A stretch of 64,000 nt of DNA from Franzmannia qiaohouensis (GTDB lineage: Bacteria > Pseudomonadota > Gammaproteobacteria > Pseudomonadales > Halomonadaceae), in contig NZ_JARWAM010000015.1 in NCBI RefSeq assembly GCF_031451695.1, positions 56,018 to 120,017 on the forward strand. Direction: 5' to 3'. Under the pieces are notes generated by a model, which did not search any database, was not told the DNA's origin, and was given only the letters and a program-made list of their open reading frames with translations. Numbering within the stretch: position 1 is the stretch's first letter; the number at the start of each line of letters is the position of its first letter. Position numbers and translations under genes: made by a program. Positions 33,788 through 42,596 of this stretch are shown piece by piece.

Positions 33788-35119
33788 TCAGCGCATGATG
33801 CCGCCGCTACCGTAGCCTTTCAGGTTGGACTTCTTCATCACCGACTCATACTGGTGCGACATGAGATGCGACTGCACCTGGGCCATGAAGTCCATGATGA
33901 CCACGACCACGATCAGAAGCGAGGTACCGCCGAAGAAGAACGGCACGTTCCACGCCACGATCAGGAACTGGGGCATCAGGGAAACCGCAGTGATGTACAA
34001 GGCACCGAACAGGGTCAGACGGGTCATGACCTTGTCGACATAGCGAGCAGTCTGCTCACCAGGGCGTATGCCCGGCAGGAAGGCCCCTGACTTCTTGAGG
34101 TTGTCAGCGACATCCTTGGGGTTGAAGACCAGCGCTGTGTAAAAGAAGCAGAAGAATATCACCGCCGCGCCGAAAAGCAAGATATACAGTGGCTGTCCCG
34201 GCCCGAGAGCCAACGACGCCGTCTGCAGCCACTCCATGCCCTCGCCGGCGCTGACCCACTGGCCCAGCGAGGCGGGGAACAGCAGTATGCTCGACGCGAA
34301 GATGGCCGGGATGACACCCGCCATGTTGACCTTCAGCGGCAGATAGCTGCTCTGGCCGGCATACATCTTGTTTCCCACCTGACGGCGCGGATAGTTCACC
34401 GTGATACGGCGTTGGCCGCGCTCGATGAACACCACGAACGCCACGGTGGCGATACCCAGTACCGACAGCGCCAGCAGCGGCAGTACGTTCCAGGCGCCTT
34501 CGTTGCGCGCCAGCTCGAACGCCTGACCCACAGCACCCGGCAGACCTGCGACGATCCCGGCGAAGATCAGCAGCGAAATGCCGTTGCCGATGCCCTTCTC
34601 GGTAATCTGCTCGCCCAGCCACATCATGAACACGGCGCCGGCGACAAAGGTCGTCACTGCCGTGAAATAGAAGCTGAAGTCGGGAGTGTAGGCGATGCCC
34701 TGGCCGGCCAGGCCGACGGACATGCCGACTGCCTGGATGAAGGCCAGCACCACCGTACCGTAGCGCGTGTACTGGCTGATCTTGCGGCGGCCGGCCTCGC
34801 CTTCCTTCTTGAGCTGTTCAAGATGGGGCGAGACCGCAGTCAGCAGCTGCATGATGATCGACGCCGAGATGTACGGCATGATGCCGAGGGCGAAGATACT
34901 CATGCGCTCCAGGGCGCCACCCGAGAACATGTTGAACATGCCCAGGATGGTGCCCTGCTGCTCCCTGAACAAGGCAGCAAGCTGGTCAGGATTGATACCG
35001 GGCACGGGGATGTGGGCACCGATCCGGTACACCACGATGGCGAGGAGCACGAAGCGCAAACGCGCCCACAGTTCACCCAGACCGCTGCCCATCGCCGGCA
35101 TTTTTCCTGACTTAGCCAT
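33788..35119 (-). CDS. secY: Protein translocase subunit SecY
   Basis: A 443-aa protein with ten transmembrane helices, the channel-forming subunit of the Sec translocon. Signatures include GIMPYISASIIMQLLTAVSPHLEQLKKEGEAGRRKISQYTRYGTV and the cytoplasmic loop FVVFIERGQRRITVNYPRRQVG that binds SecA and ribosomes. It follows rplO directly in the spc operon. SecE is encoded at 60556-60924 in this window; secG is not here. Confidence 0.97.
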   Translation of the reverse strand: MAKSGKMPAMGSGLGELWARLRFVLLAIVVYRIGAHIPVPGINPDQLAALFREQQGTILGMFNMFSGGALERMSIFALGIMPYISASIIMQLLTAVSPHLEQLKKEGEAGRRKISQYTRYGTVVLAFIQAVGMSVGLAGQGIAYTPDFSFYFTAVTTFVAGAVFMMWLGEQITEKGIGNGISLLIFAGIVAGLPGAVGQAFELARNEGAWNVLPLLALSVLGIATVAFVVFIERGQRRITVNYPRRQVGNKMYAGQSSYLPLKVNMAGVIPAIFASSILLFPASLGQWVSAGEGMEWLQTASLALGPGQPLYILLFGAAVIFFCFFYTALVFNPKDVADNLKKSGAFLPGIRPGEQTARYVDKVMTRLTLFGALYITAVSLMPQFLIVAWNVPFFFGGTSLLIVVVVIMDFMAQVQSHLMSHQYESVMKKSNLKGYGSGGIMR

Positions 35120-35554
35120 TTAGTCCTCTACCTTGCCGCCGGCAGCTTCGATCGCAGCACGGGCACCCTTGGTGACCTTGATGCCGCGAACGGTAACCGC
35201 CGTGTTCAGTTCGCCGGAGAGGATCACCTTCGCATGCTGCGTGGCGTCCTTGAGCACGTTGGCATCCTTGAGGGACTGCAGGGTGACGTCGCCACCCGCG
35301 ACCTTGGCCAGCTCGGCCAGGCGCACTTCCTCGGATACCAGCGACTTCATGGAAGTGAAGCCGAACTTGGGCAGACGACGCTGCAGCGGCATCTGACCGC
35401 CCTCGAAACCGGGCTTGACCGAGCCACCGCTGCGCGACTTCTGGCCCTTGTGGCCACGGCCACCGGTCTTGCCCAGACCGGAGCCAATGCCACGACCGAC
35501 GCGCTTCTCGGCGTGCTTGGAGCCCGGTGCCGGGCTCAGGCTATTGAGTTTCAT
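35120..35554 (-). CDS. rplO: 50S ribosomal protein L15
   Basis: A 144-aa protein with the L15 start MKLNSLSPAPGSKHAEKRVGRGIGSGLGKTGGRGHKGQKSR (Gly-rich extension into 23S rRNA) and a globular C-terminal part. The length equals that of E. coli. It is 3 bp from rpmD and adjacent to secY, within the spc operon. Confidence 0.97.
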   Translation of the reverse strand: MKLNSLSPAPGSKHAEKRVGRGIGSGLGKTGGRGHKGQKSRSGGSVKPGFEGGQMPLQRRLPKFGFTSMKSLVSEEVRLAELAKVAGGDVTLQSLKDANVLKDATQHAKVILSGELNTAVTVRGIKVTKGARAAIEAAGGKVED

Positions 35555-35557
35555 GGA

Positions 35558-35740
35558 TTACTCTCCCTCAACGCGCACAAGGTAGTTCACCTTGTGGATC
35601 ATGCCGCGTACGGCGGGGGTGTCTTCCAGTTCGACCGCATGACCGATCCTGCGCAGCCCGAGACCCTTCATGGTGGCCTTGTGCTTGGGCAGAATGCCGA
35701 TGGTGCTGCGGGTCTGGGTAACCTTGAGTGTTGCTGCCAT
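35558..35740 (-). CDS. rpmD: 50S ribosomal protein L30
   Basis: A 60-aa protein. LKVTQTRSTIGILPKHKATMKGLGLRRIGHAVELEDTPAVRGMIHKVNYLVRV is the complete short bacterial L30. It lies between rpsE and rplO at 6 and 3 bp, as in the standard spc order. Confidence 0.96.
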   Translation of the reverse strand: MAATLKVTQTRSTIGILPKHKATMKGLGLRRIGHAVELEDTPAVRGMIHKVNYLVRVEGE

Positions 35741-35746
35741 GGTGTC

Positions 35747-36247
35747 TTACCCCGAGATCGCTTCGACAGACAGGCCGCGCTTGGCGGCGATGTCGTCCGG
35801 AGACTGCATGGAGGCGAGACCATTGATGGTCGCGCGCACCACGTTCACCGGGTTGGTGGAACCGTAGCACTTGGCCAGGACGTCATGGACGCCAGCCAGC
35901 TCGAGCACGGAGCGCATGGCACCACCGGCGATGATCCCGGTACCCTCTGAGGCCGGCTGCATGAATACCTTGGAGGCGCCGTGACGGGCCTTCACCGGGT
36001 ACTGCAGCGTGTGGCCGCTGAGGCTGACCTTGATCATGTTACGGCGCGCCTGGTCCATGGCTTTCTGGATCGCGACCGGCACTTCACGCGCCTTGCCGCG
36101 GCCGAAGCCGACACGACCATTGCCATCACCAACGACGGTCAGTGCGGTGAAACCGAAGATACGGCCACCCTTGACCACCTTGGCGACACGGTTGACCTGC
36201 ACGAGTTTCTCTTGCAGATCGCCGTTGTTCTGTTCGTTCTTCGCCAT
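35747..36247 (-). CDS. rpsE: 30S ribosomal protein S5
   Basis: A 166-aa protein with the dsRBD-like N-terminal half (LVQVNRVAKVVKGGRIFGFTALTVVGDGNGRVGFGRGKAREVP) and the S5 C-terminal fold (GASKVFMQPASEGTGIIAGG). S5 and S4 guard decoding accuracy and the mRNA entry site. The length matches E. coli (167 aa). Confidence 0.97.
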   Translation of the reverse strand: MAKNEQNNGDLQEKLVQVNRVAKVVKGGRIFGFTALTVVGDGNGRVGFGRGKAREVPVAIQKAMDQARRNMIKVSLSGHTLQYPVKARHGASKVFMQPASEGTGIIAGGAMRSVLELAGVHDVLAKCYGSTNPVNVVRATINGLASMQSPDDIAAKRGLSVEAISG

Positions 36248-36259
36248 CGTAAAAACCCT

Positions 36260-36610
36260 TTAGAATTCCAGGCCGCCTTCACGAGCGGCGTCGGCCAGGG
36301 CCTTGACTCGACCGTGGTACTTGAAACCGGCCCGGTCGAAGGCAACCTGAGTGATGCCCGCTTGCTTGGCGCGTTCGGCAATCAGCGCGCCAACCTTGGA
36401 GGCGGCGTCCGAATTACCTGTCGCACCCTCGCGCAGGGCCTTGTCCAGCGTCGAAGCGCTGGCCAGGACCTTGCCACCATCCGGCGAGATGATCTGCGCA
36501 TAGATGTGGCGTGGGGTACGGTTTACGCACAGGCGGAACACGCCCAGCTCGCGAATCTTGGCGCGAGCGCGGCGGGCACGACGGAGACGAGATTCTTTCT
36601 TCGCGTTCAT
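36260..36610 (-). CDS. rplR: 50S ribosomal protein L18
   Basis: A 116-aa protein that binds 5S rRNA in the central protuberance. The basic start MNAKKESRLRRARRARAKIRELG and VFRLCVNRTPRHIYAQII, ending FKYHGRVKALADAAREGGLEF, are typical. It lies between rplF and rpsE in the spc operon. Confidence 0.97.
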   Translation of the reverse strand: MNAKKESRLRRARRARAKIRELGVFRLCVNRTPRHIYAQIISPDGGKVLASASTLDKALREGATGNSDAASKVGALIAERAKQAGITQVAFDRAGFKYHGRVKALADAAREGGLEF

Positions 36611-36619
36611 AACCCTGCC

Positions 36620-37150
36620 TTACTTCTTCTTGGCTTCTTTGCGGCGGACCTGCTCGTCGCCGTACCGGATACCCTTGCCCTTATAGGGTTCGGGCGGACG
36701 GAAGGCGCGGATTTCCGCGGCGACCTGGCCGAGCTGCTGCTTGCTCGCGCTCTTCAGCACGATGATGGTGTTCTTCGGGGTTTCCGCAGAGACACCTTCC
36801 GGCAGCGTGTATTCGACCGGGTGGGAGAAGCCGAGTGTCAGGTTGAGCGTCTTGCCACTTGCCTGGGCACGATAGCCGACGCCATTGATCTCGAGGGACT
36901 TGGTGAAGCCCTCGCTTACACCGGTGACCATGTTCTGGACCAGTGCACGGGTAGTGCCGGCCATTGCCCAGCTCTTGGCGGACTCACTCGGCACGAAGGT
37001 CAGCTGACCCTCTTCCTGGCCGATGATCACGTCGCCATGAATGCTCATGGACAACGTGCCTTGAGCGCCCTTGACGCTCAGCTGGTCGCCGTCGAGTTTA
37101 GCCTCGACGCCGCTAGGCAATTTAACCGGATATTTGGCTACGCGGGACAT
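36620..37150 (-). CDS. rplF: 50S ribosomal protein L6
   Basis: A 176-aa protein with two related alpha/beta domains. The C-terminal signature PPEPYKGKGIRYGDEQVRRKEAKKK is intact. L6 supports the sarcin-ricin loop region where translation factors bind. It follows rpsH by 9 bp. Confidence 0.97.
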   Translation of the reverse strand: MSRVAKYPVKLPSGVEAKLDGDQLSVKGAQGTLSMSIHGDVIIGQEEGQLTFVPSESAKSWAMAGTTRALVQNMVTGVSEGFTKSLEINGVGYRAQASGKTLNLTLGFSHPVEYTLPEGVSAETPKNTIIVLKSASKQQLGQVAAEIRAFRPPEPYKGKGIRYGDEQVRRKEAKKK

Positions 37151-37159
37151 TCCAAACTC

Positions 37160-37552
37160 CTAGAATACGGTGCAGATGACTTCGCCACCGACACCAGCCT
37201 GACGGGCCGCACGATCGGTCATCACGCCATTGGAGGTGGAAACGATCGCGATACCCAGGCCATCGGCGACTTTCGGCAGTGAAGCCTTGCCCTTGTACTG
37301 GCGCAGGGACGGCTTGGACACCCGCTGAATGTGCTCGATGACGGCCTTGCCCTCGAAGTACTTGAGGGTCACGGTCAGCTCGGGCTTGGCACCTTCAGCG
37401 ACGGCGAAGTCGTGAATGTAGCCCTCTTCCTTCAATACGCGGGCCACCTCGACCTTCAGCTTGGAGGACGGCATGGTGACCGTCTCCTTGGTGGCCATTT
37501 GCGCATTGCGGATACGAGTAAACATATCCGCCAGCGTATCTTGCATGCTCAT
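37160..37552 (-). CDS. rpsH: 30S ribosomal protein S8
   Basis: A 130-aa protein, MSMQDTLADMFTRIRNAQ to STSNGVMTDRAARQAGVGGEVICTVF. It is a primary 16S binder. In E. coli it represses the spc operon by binding near the rplE start, but I could not confirm that site here. The length equals that of E. coli. Confidence 0.97.
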   Translation of the reverse strand: MSMQDTLADMFTRIRNAQMATKETVTMPSSKLKVEVARVLKEEGYIHDFAVAEGAKPELTVTLKYFEGKAVIEHIQRVSKPSLRQYKGKASLPKVADGLGIAIVSTSNGVMTDRAARQAGVGGEVICTVF

Positions 37553-37584
37553 TACGTTGCGCTCCTGATGATTCTACGTGGCCG

Positions 37585-37890
37585 TTACCAGCTGGACTTT
37601 TTGAGTCCAGGGACGTCGCCACGCATGGCGGCTTCACGCAGCTTGTTACGGCCGAGGCCGAACTTGTTGTAGAAGCCGTGCGGACGGCCAGTGATCCGGC
37701 AGCGGTTACGCTGACGCACCGGGCTGGAGTCGCGCGGCAGCTGCTGCAGCTTGAGCTGCGCGTCGAAGCGCTCTTCGTCGGAAGCGTTCACGTCGTTGAT
37801 GATAGCCTTGAGCTCGCGCCGCTTGGCAGCGTACTTCTCGACCATCTTGGTACGCTTGAGTTCGCGCTCTACCATGCTTTTCTTTGCCAT
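37585..37890 (-). CDS. rpsN: 30S ribosomal protein S14, long zinc-free form
   Basis: A 101-aa protein. RQRNRCRITGRPHGFYNKFGLGRNKLREAAMRGDVPGLKKSSW is the S14 C-terminus, and there is no CxxC zinc motif, so this is the long C- type as in E. coli. It lies between rplE and rpsH. Confidence 0.97.
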   Translation of the reverse strand: MAKKSMVERELKRTKMVEKYAAKRRELKAIINDVNASDEERFDAQLKLQQLPRDSSPVRQRNRCRITGRPHGFYNKFGLGRNKLREAAMRGDVPGLKKSSW

Positions 37891-37900
37891 GATCCCACCC

Positions 37901-38440
37901 TTATTTCTTGAACGGGAAGTTCAGCGCGCTCAGCAGCGCACGACCTTCTTCATCGGTGTTGGCAGTGGTGGTGATGGTGACGTCCAGACCACGGATCCGG
38001 TCGATCTTATCATATTCGATCTCCGGGAAGATGATCTGCTCACGCACCCCCATCGAGTAGTTGCCACGACCGTCGAAGGACTTCGGGTTGAGACCACGGA
38101 AGTCACGTACGCGGGGGATCGCGATATTCACCAGGCGGTCCAGGAAGTCCCACATGCGCGCACTGCGCAGTGTGACCTTGATACCAATGGGCCAGCCTTC
38201 ACGCACCTTGAAGCCCGCGATGGACTTGCGTGCCTTGGTGACCATCGGCTTCTGACCGGAGAGCTTCTCCAGGTCACCGACGGCATTTTCGATCAGCTTT
38301 TTATCGCTGGTCGCTTCGCCGATACCCATATTGAGGGTCACCTTGGTGATCCGGGGTACCTGCATAACGTTGGCGTAGCTGAACTGCTCTTTGAGTTGAG
38401 CCACCACCTCGTTCTGATAACGTTCTTTCAAGTTCGCCAT
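37901..38440 (-). CDS. rplE: 50S ribosomal protein L5
   Basis: A 179-aa protein of the 5S rRNA complex, with YANVMQVPRITKVTLNMGIGEA and SMGVREQIIFPEIEYDKIDRIRGLDVTITTTA. It contacts the P-site tRNA and S13. Length equals E. coli. It lies 18 bp after rplX. Confidence 0.97.
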   Translation of the reverse strand: MANLKERYQNEVVAQLKEQFSYANVMQVPRITKVTLNMGIGEATSDKKLIENAVGDLEKLSGQKPMVTKARKSIAGFKVREGWPIGIKVTLRSARMWDFLDRLVNIAIPRVRDFRGLNPKSFDGRGNYSMGVREQIIFPEIEYDKIDRIRGLDVTITTTANTDEEGRALLSALNFPFKK

Positions 38441-38458
38441 TTTGCTACCCGACTCGCG

Positions 38459-38773
38459 TTAGGCGTCGATCTGCGTCTGCGTCGACTTGTAGATACGTAC
38501 CTTGGTACCGTCTTCCTTCACCTGGAAGCCGACGCGATCCGCCTTACCGGTCTCCGAATTGAAGATGGCTACGTTGGACGCGTGAATCGGAGCCTCGCGC
38601 TCGACGATACCGCCCTGATTGCCCGCCATGGGATTGGGCTTGGTGTGACGCTTGATCATGTTCACACCGGACACCACGAAGCGGTTTTCGAGAACCCGCT
38701 TAACGGTGCCACGCTTGCCCTTATCCTTGCCGGCGATGACGATTACTTCGTCATCACGTTTGATCTTTTGCAT
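38459..38773 (-). CDS. rplX: 50S ribosomal protein L24
   Basis: A 104-aa assembly initiator protein of the large subunit. It carries the KOW motif (DDEVIVIAGKDKGKRGTVKRVL) and GVNMIKRHTKPNP. It is placed between rplN and rplE as usual. Confidence 0.97.
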   Translation of the reverse strand: MQKIKRDDEVIVIAGKDKGKRGTVKRVLENRFVVSGVNMIKRHTKPNPMAGNQGGIVEREAPIHASNVAIFNSETGKADRVGFQVKEDGTKVRIYKSTQTQIDA

Positions 38774-38787
38774 ATCCGCCTCGCTCC

Positions 38788-39159
38788 TTACAGCACTTCA
38801 GGCGCCAAGGAAATGATCTTCATGAACTTTTCATTACGAAGTTCACGAGTGACCGGCCCAAAAATACGGGTTCCGATCGGCTGCTCGTTGGTGTTGTTCA
38901 ACAGAACCGCCGCATTTCCATCGAAGCGGATCAGCGAACCGTCGGGACGACGGACGCCGCTGCGGGTGCGAACGACCACCGCCTTGAGAACCTGGCCCTT
39001 TTTGACCTTGCCCCGCGGGATGGCTTCTTTCACCGTTACCTTAATGATGTCACCCACTCGGGCGTAGCGACGGTGTGAACCGCCCAGCACCTTGATGCAT
39101 TGCACCCGGCGCGCTCCGCTGTTGTCGGCGACATCCAGCATTGTCTGAGTCTGAATCAT
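38788..39159 (-). CDS. rplN: 50S ribosomal protein L14
   Basis: A 123-aa protein, MIQTQTMLDVADNSGARRVQC through GTRIFGPVTRELR. It is exactly the E. coli length and the first gene of the classical spc operon. A 54-bp gap separates it from rpsQ. I see no clear promoter there, so the S10 and spc blocks may be read through. Confidence 0.97.
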   Translation of the reverse strand: MIQTQTMLDVADNSGARRVQCIKVLGGSHRRYARVGDIIKVTVKEAIPRGKVKKGQVLKAVVVRTRSGVRRPDGSLIRFDGNAAVLLNNTNEQPIGTRIFGPVTRELRNEKFMKIISLAPEVL

Positions 39160-39213
39160 CGGTTTTCTCCAAACCTAATCTGACTGCACTGGTTTCGAAG
39201 GCGCTTGTCGAAC

Positions 39214-39474
39214 TTAGCCCTTGGCTTGCTCGACCACCTCGACCAACGTCCAGGCTTTCTTCTTGGACAGGGGACGCGATTCCTGAATGGAAACGGTGTC
39301 GCCGTCCTTAGCCTGATTCGCCTCGTCATGGGCGTGCAGCTTGGTGGAGCGCTTCATGTACTTACCGTAGATCGGGTGACGCTCGCGGCGCTCGATCATA
39401 ACGACGATGGACTTGTCCATCTTGTCGCTCACCACCTTGCCGGTGAGCGTACGGGCTTTCTTTTCTTCGGCCAT
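39214..39474 (-). CDS. rpsQ: 30S ribosomal protein S17
   Basis: An 86-aa protein with ARTLTGKVVSDKMDKSIVVMIERRERHPIYGKYMKRSTKLHAHDE. The ATG at 39474 (MAEEKKAR) is preferred because AGGTGA lies 8 bp upstream; a GTG at 39483 inside the end of rpmC would add three residues. It is the last gene of the S10 operon in the E. coli order. Confidence 0.95.
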   Translation of the reverse strand: MAEEKKARTLTGKVVSDKMDKSIVVMIERRERHPIYGKYMKRSTKLHAHDEANQAKDGDTVSIQESRPLSKKKAWTLVEVVEQAKG

Positions 39475-39475
39475 C

Positions 39476-39667
39476 TCAGTCACCTGCCTTCTCGTTGAGC
39501 ACAGTCTTGACGCGGGCGATATCCCGACGGACCTGCTTGAGCAGATGAGTCTGGCTCAGTTGGCCGGTGGCCTTCTGCATGCGCAGGTTGAACTGCTCGC
39601 GGAGGAGTTCAAAGAGCTGCTCATTAAGCTCTTCTACTGACTTTTCACGAATTTCCTGGGCTTTCAT
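39476..39667 (-). CDS. rpmC: 50S ribosomal protein L29
   Basis: A 63-aa helical hairpin protein, MKAQEIREKSVEELNEQLFELL to HLLKQVRRDIARVKTVLNEKAGD, the same length as E. coli. It docks trigger factor and SRP near the exit tunnel. Its ATG at 39667 overlaps the rplP stop by 1 bp; a GTG one codon upstream is possible. Confidence 0.96.
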   Translation of the reverse strand: MKAQEIREKSVEELNEQLFELLREQFNLRMQKATGQLSQTHLLKQVRRDIARVKTVLNEKAGD

Positions 39668-40080
39668 CACATCACCGTCCGTTTCACAAAGGTGGTGGAG
39701 ACCGGAAACTTCTGAGCGGCCAGGCTGAATGCCTCACGCGCCAGCTCTTCAGAAACGCCTTCGATCTCGTACAGGACACGGCCTGGCTGGATCTGAGCGA
39801 CCCAATACTCGACCGAGCCCTTCCCCTTACCCATACGGACTTCCAGGGGCTTCTTGGAGATCGGCTTATCCGGGAACACACGGATCCAGATCTTGCCACC
39901 ACGCTTGACGTGACGGCTGATGGCACGACGACCCGCTTCGATCTGGCGGGCGGTAACGCGACCGCGACCCGTGGCCTTGAGGCCATACTCACCGAAACTC
40001 ACTTTGCTACCGCGATGCGCCAGGCCACGGTTGCGGCCTTTCTGCATCTTGCGGAATTTCATACGCTTGGGTTGTAACAT
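39667..40080 (-). CDS. rplP: 50S ribosomal protein L16
   Basis: A 137-aa protein, MLQPKRMKFRKMQKGRNRGLA with the typical RQIEAGRRAISRHVKRGGKIWIRVFPDKPISKKPLEVRMGKGKG loop that contacts A-site tRNA. It lies 15 bp after rpsC. Confidence 0.97.
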   Translation of the reverse strand: MLQPKRMKFRKMQKGRNRGLAHRGSKVSFGEYGLKATGRGRVTARQIEAGRRAISRHVKRGGKIWIRVFPDKPISKKPLEVRMGKGKGSVEYWVAQIQPGRVLYEIEGVSEELAREAFSLAAQKFPVSTTFVKRTVM

Positions 40081-40095
40081 CGATTCGCTCTCCCC

Positions 40096-40794
40096 TTACC
40101 TGGAACCTTTCTTCTTGGAGGGCGCGTTCGTCGGCTGCTTAGCCTTGGCGCGAACCTCTTCGATGCCCCCGAGGATTTCACCCTTGAAGACCCAGACCTT
40201 GACACCGATGATGCCGTAGGTGGTCTTGGCTTCGTAGGTGGCGTAGTCGATGTCCGCACGCAGGGTATGCAGCGGCACACGGCCTTCGCGGTACCATTCG
40301 GTACGTGCGATTTCCGCACCGCCAAGACGACCGGACAGCATCACCTTGATGCCGCCTGCGCCGAGGCGCATGGCGTTCTGTACGGAACGCTTCATGGCGC
40401 GACGGAACATCACACGGCGCTCGAGCTGGCCGGCGATGTTCTGCGCGACGAGCTGGGCGTCGAGTTCCGGCTTGCGGACCTCTTCGATGTTGACGTGCAC
40501 CGGCACACCCATCATCTGGGTGACGTCGCGACGCAGCTTGTCGACGTCTTCACCCTTCTTGCCAATCACGATGCCCGGACGGGCAGTGTGAATGGTGATA
40601 CGGGCGTTGTTGGCCGGACGCTCGATGTGGATGCGACTCACGGACGCATTCTTCAGACGCTCCTCGAGGAAGCGACGCACTTCGAGATCGTTGTTCAGCT
40701 TGTCGGCATAGGCACCGCGCTCGGCGTACCACACCGAGGTATGGTCTTTGACGATACCCAGCCGAATACCTGTCGGATTTACTTTCTGACCCAT
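40096..40794 (-). CDS. rpsC: 30S ribosomal protein S3
   Basis: A 232-aa protein, MGQKVNPTGIRLGIVKDHTSVWYA, with a type II KH domain (RPGIVIGKKGEDVDKLRRDV). It forms the mRNA entry helicase with S4 and S5. The C-terminal tail is basic. It follows rplV in the S10 operon. Confidence 0.97.
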   Translation of the reverse strand: MGQKVNPTGIRLGIVKDHTSVWYAERGAYADKLNNDLEVRRFLEERLKNASVSRIHIERPANNARITIHTARPGIVIGKKGEDVDKLRRDVTQMMGVPVHVNIEEVRKPELDAQLVAQNIAGQLERRVMFRRAMKRSVQNAMRLGAGGIKVMLSGRLGGAEIARTEWYREGRVPLHTLRADIDYATYEAKTTYGIIGVKVWVFKGEILGGIEEVRAKAKQPTNAPSKKKGSR

Positions 40795-40805
40795 CTGGTC
40801 GACTC

Positions 40806-41138
40806 CTACTTCTCGGCTACCTTGACGGTGATGTGGCAGGTGCGCTTCAAGATACGATCCGCACGGCCTTTGGCGCGCGGCTGGATGCGCTTGAGCGTCA
40901 TGCCCTCATCGACACAGATGGTCGAGACACGCAGCTCGTCGATGTCCATGCCGTTGTTTTCTTCCGCATTCGCGATGGCGGACTGAAGCACTTTCTTGAC
41001 CAGCTTGGCAGCCTTCTTCGGTGAGAAGGTCAGCAGGTCAATAGCTTCGGCGACCGGTTTACCGCGCACCTGGTCAGCCACCAAACGGGCCTTCTGGGCG
41101 GATAAACGAGCGCCACGCAGCTTAGCTGTGACTTCCAT
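40806..41138 (-). CDS. rplV: 50S ribosomal protein L22
   Basis: A 110-aa protein, MEVTAKLRGARLSAQKARLVADQVRGK. The beta-hairpin RIQPRAKGRADRILKRTCHITV lines the exit tunnel and has wild-type macrolide-site spacing. It lies 18 bp after rpsS. Confidence 0.97.
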   Translation of the reverse strand: MEVTAKLRGARLSAQKARLVADQVRGKPVAEAIDLLTFSPKKAAKLVKKVLQSAIANAEENNGMDIDELRVSTICVDEGMTLKRIQPRAKGRADRILKRTCHITVKVAEK

Positions 41139-41156
41139 CTCTCAATCCTCTCTGGC

Positions 41157-41432
41157 TTACCGTTTGGCTTTCTTGTCCGCCGCATGACCGCGATAAGTGC
41201 GGGTGGCAGCGAATTCGCCCAGCTTGTGGCCAACCATTTCCTCGGAGACATGCACCGGGACGTGTTGGCGACCGTTATGGACTGCAATGGTGAGGCCCAC
41301 CATGTTCGGCAGGATCATGGAGCGACGCGACCAGGTCTTGATCGGTTTGCGGTCGCTCTTCTCCACTGCAGCCTCAACCTTCTTCAGCAGATGAAGGTCG
41401 ATAAAAGGACCTTTCTTCAGTGAACGTGGCAC
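41157..41432 (-). CDS. rpsS: 30S ribosomal protein S19
   Basis: A 91-aa head protein, MPRSLKKGPFIDLHLLKKVEAAVE through HKLGEFAATRTYRGHAADKKAKR, the canonical S19 length and end. It pairs with S13 at the subunit interface. Confidence 0.97.
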   Translation of the reverse strand: MPRSLKKGPFIDLHLLKKVEAAVEKSDRKPIKTWSRRSMILPNMVGLTIAVHNGRQHVPVHVSEEMVGHKLGEFAATRTYRGHAADKKAKR

Positions 41433-41454
41433 AGCCGTTACCCCTTAATGTGTG

Positions 41455-42282
41455 TTACTTGGCCTTGCGGCGACGAACGATAAGCTTGTCGGTGCGCTTG
41501 TTCTTACGGGTCTTGTGGCCCTTGGTGGGGATACCCCACGGGGAGACCGGGTGACGACCACCGCTGGTGCGGCCTTCACCGCCACCGTGCGGGTGATCCA
41601 CCGGGTTCATTGCCACGCCGCGAACAGTCGGACGCACACCTCTCCAGCGCTTCGCACCGGCCTTGCCAAGTTGACGCAGGCTGTGCTCGGAGTTGCTCAC
41701 TTCACCCAGGGTCGCACGGCACTCGGCCAGGACCTTGCGCATCTCGCCGGAGCGAAGACGCAGCGAAGCATAGTTGCCTTCGCGGGCGACCAGCTGCGCG
41801 CTGGTACCGGCGCTGCGTGCGATCTGTGCGCCCTTGCCGGGCTTCAGCTCGATGCAGTGCACGGTGGAGCCCACCGGGATGTTACGCAGCGGCAGGGTAT
41901 TGCCCCGCTTTATGGCTGCGTTGACGCCGGACTCGAGGGTATCGCCAGCCTTCACGCCCTTGGGCGCGATGACGTAGCGGCGCTCGCCGTCCAGGTACTT
42001 GAGCAGTGCAATGTGGGCACTGCGGTTCGGGTCATACTCGATGCGCTCAACGACGGCGGGAACGCCATCCTTGGTGCGCTTGAAGTCGACCATACGATAG
42101 TGCTGACGGTGACCACCGCCCACGTGGCGGGTGGTGATGCGACCGTTATTGTTACGTCCACCGGACTTGGACTTCTTCTCAAGCAGCGGCGCGTAAGCGC
42201 GGCCCTTGTAGATCTCGTCGTTGACAATCTTGACGACGTGACGACGACCGGCGGAAGTGGGTTTAGTCTTGACTACTGCCAT
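41455..42282 (-). CDS. rplB: 50S ribosomal protein L2
   Basis: A 275-aa protein needed for peptidyl transfer and subunit joining. It carries the conserved end region RGVAMNPVDHPHGGGEGRTSGGRHPVSPWG, including the histidine often linked to function, and a basic tail KLIVRRRKAK. It lies 17 bp after rplW. Confidence 0.97.
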   Translation of the reverse strand: MAVVKTKPTSAGRRHVVKIVNDEIYKGRAYAPLLEKKSKSGGRNNNGRITTRHVGGGHRQHYRMVDFKRTKDGVPAVVERIEYDPNRSAHIALLKYLDGERRYVIAPKGVKAGDTLESGVNAAIKRGNTLPLRNIPVGSTVHCIELKPGKGAQIARSAGTSAQLVAREGNYASLRLRSGEMRKVLAECRATLGEVSNSEHSLRQLGKAGAKRWRGVRPTVRGVAMNPVDHPHGGGEGRTSGGRHPVSPWGIPTKGHKTRKNKRTDKLIVRRRKAK

Positions 42283-42299
42283 GATCCGTACTCCTGCCC

Positions 42300-42596
42300 T
42301 TATTCGGCGCCAGAGAAGTCTTCGAGCGTCTCGCCCGCGGCCAGGGTCACATACGCCTTGCGGTAACCCTTGCGCTGGCCGATGCCATGTGCGGTGCGCT
42401 TGGTCTTGCCCTTCATGTTCAAGACCTGCACGCGATCGACCTTCTTGCCGAAGAGAGCCTGGACGGCTTTCTTGATTTCCGGCTTGGTCGCATCATCCGC
42501 CACCTTGAACACATACTGATTGCGCTCAGCGGCGAAGGCGGCCTTCTCGGTCATGTGCGGACCAAGCAGAACCTTGAATACACGTTCCTGGTTCAT
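42300..42596 (-). CDS. rplW: 50S ribosomal protein L23
   Basis: A 98-aa exit-tunnel protein with MTEKAAFAAERNQYVFKVADDATKPEIKKAVQALFGKKVDRVQVLN. It anchors SRP and trigger factor. Its ATG overlaps the rplD stop (42593-42596), so the two genes are translationally coupled. Confidence 0.97.
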   Translation of the reverse strand: MNQERVFKVLLGPHMTEKAAFAAERNQYVFKVADDATKPEIKKAVQALFGKKVDRVQVLNMKGKTKRTAHGIGQRKGYRKAYVTLAAGETLEDFSGAE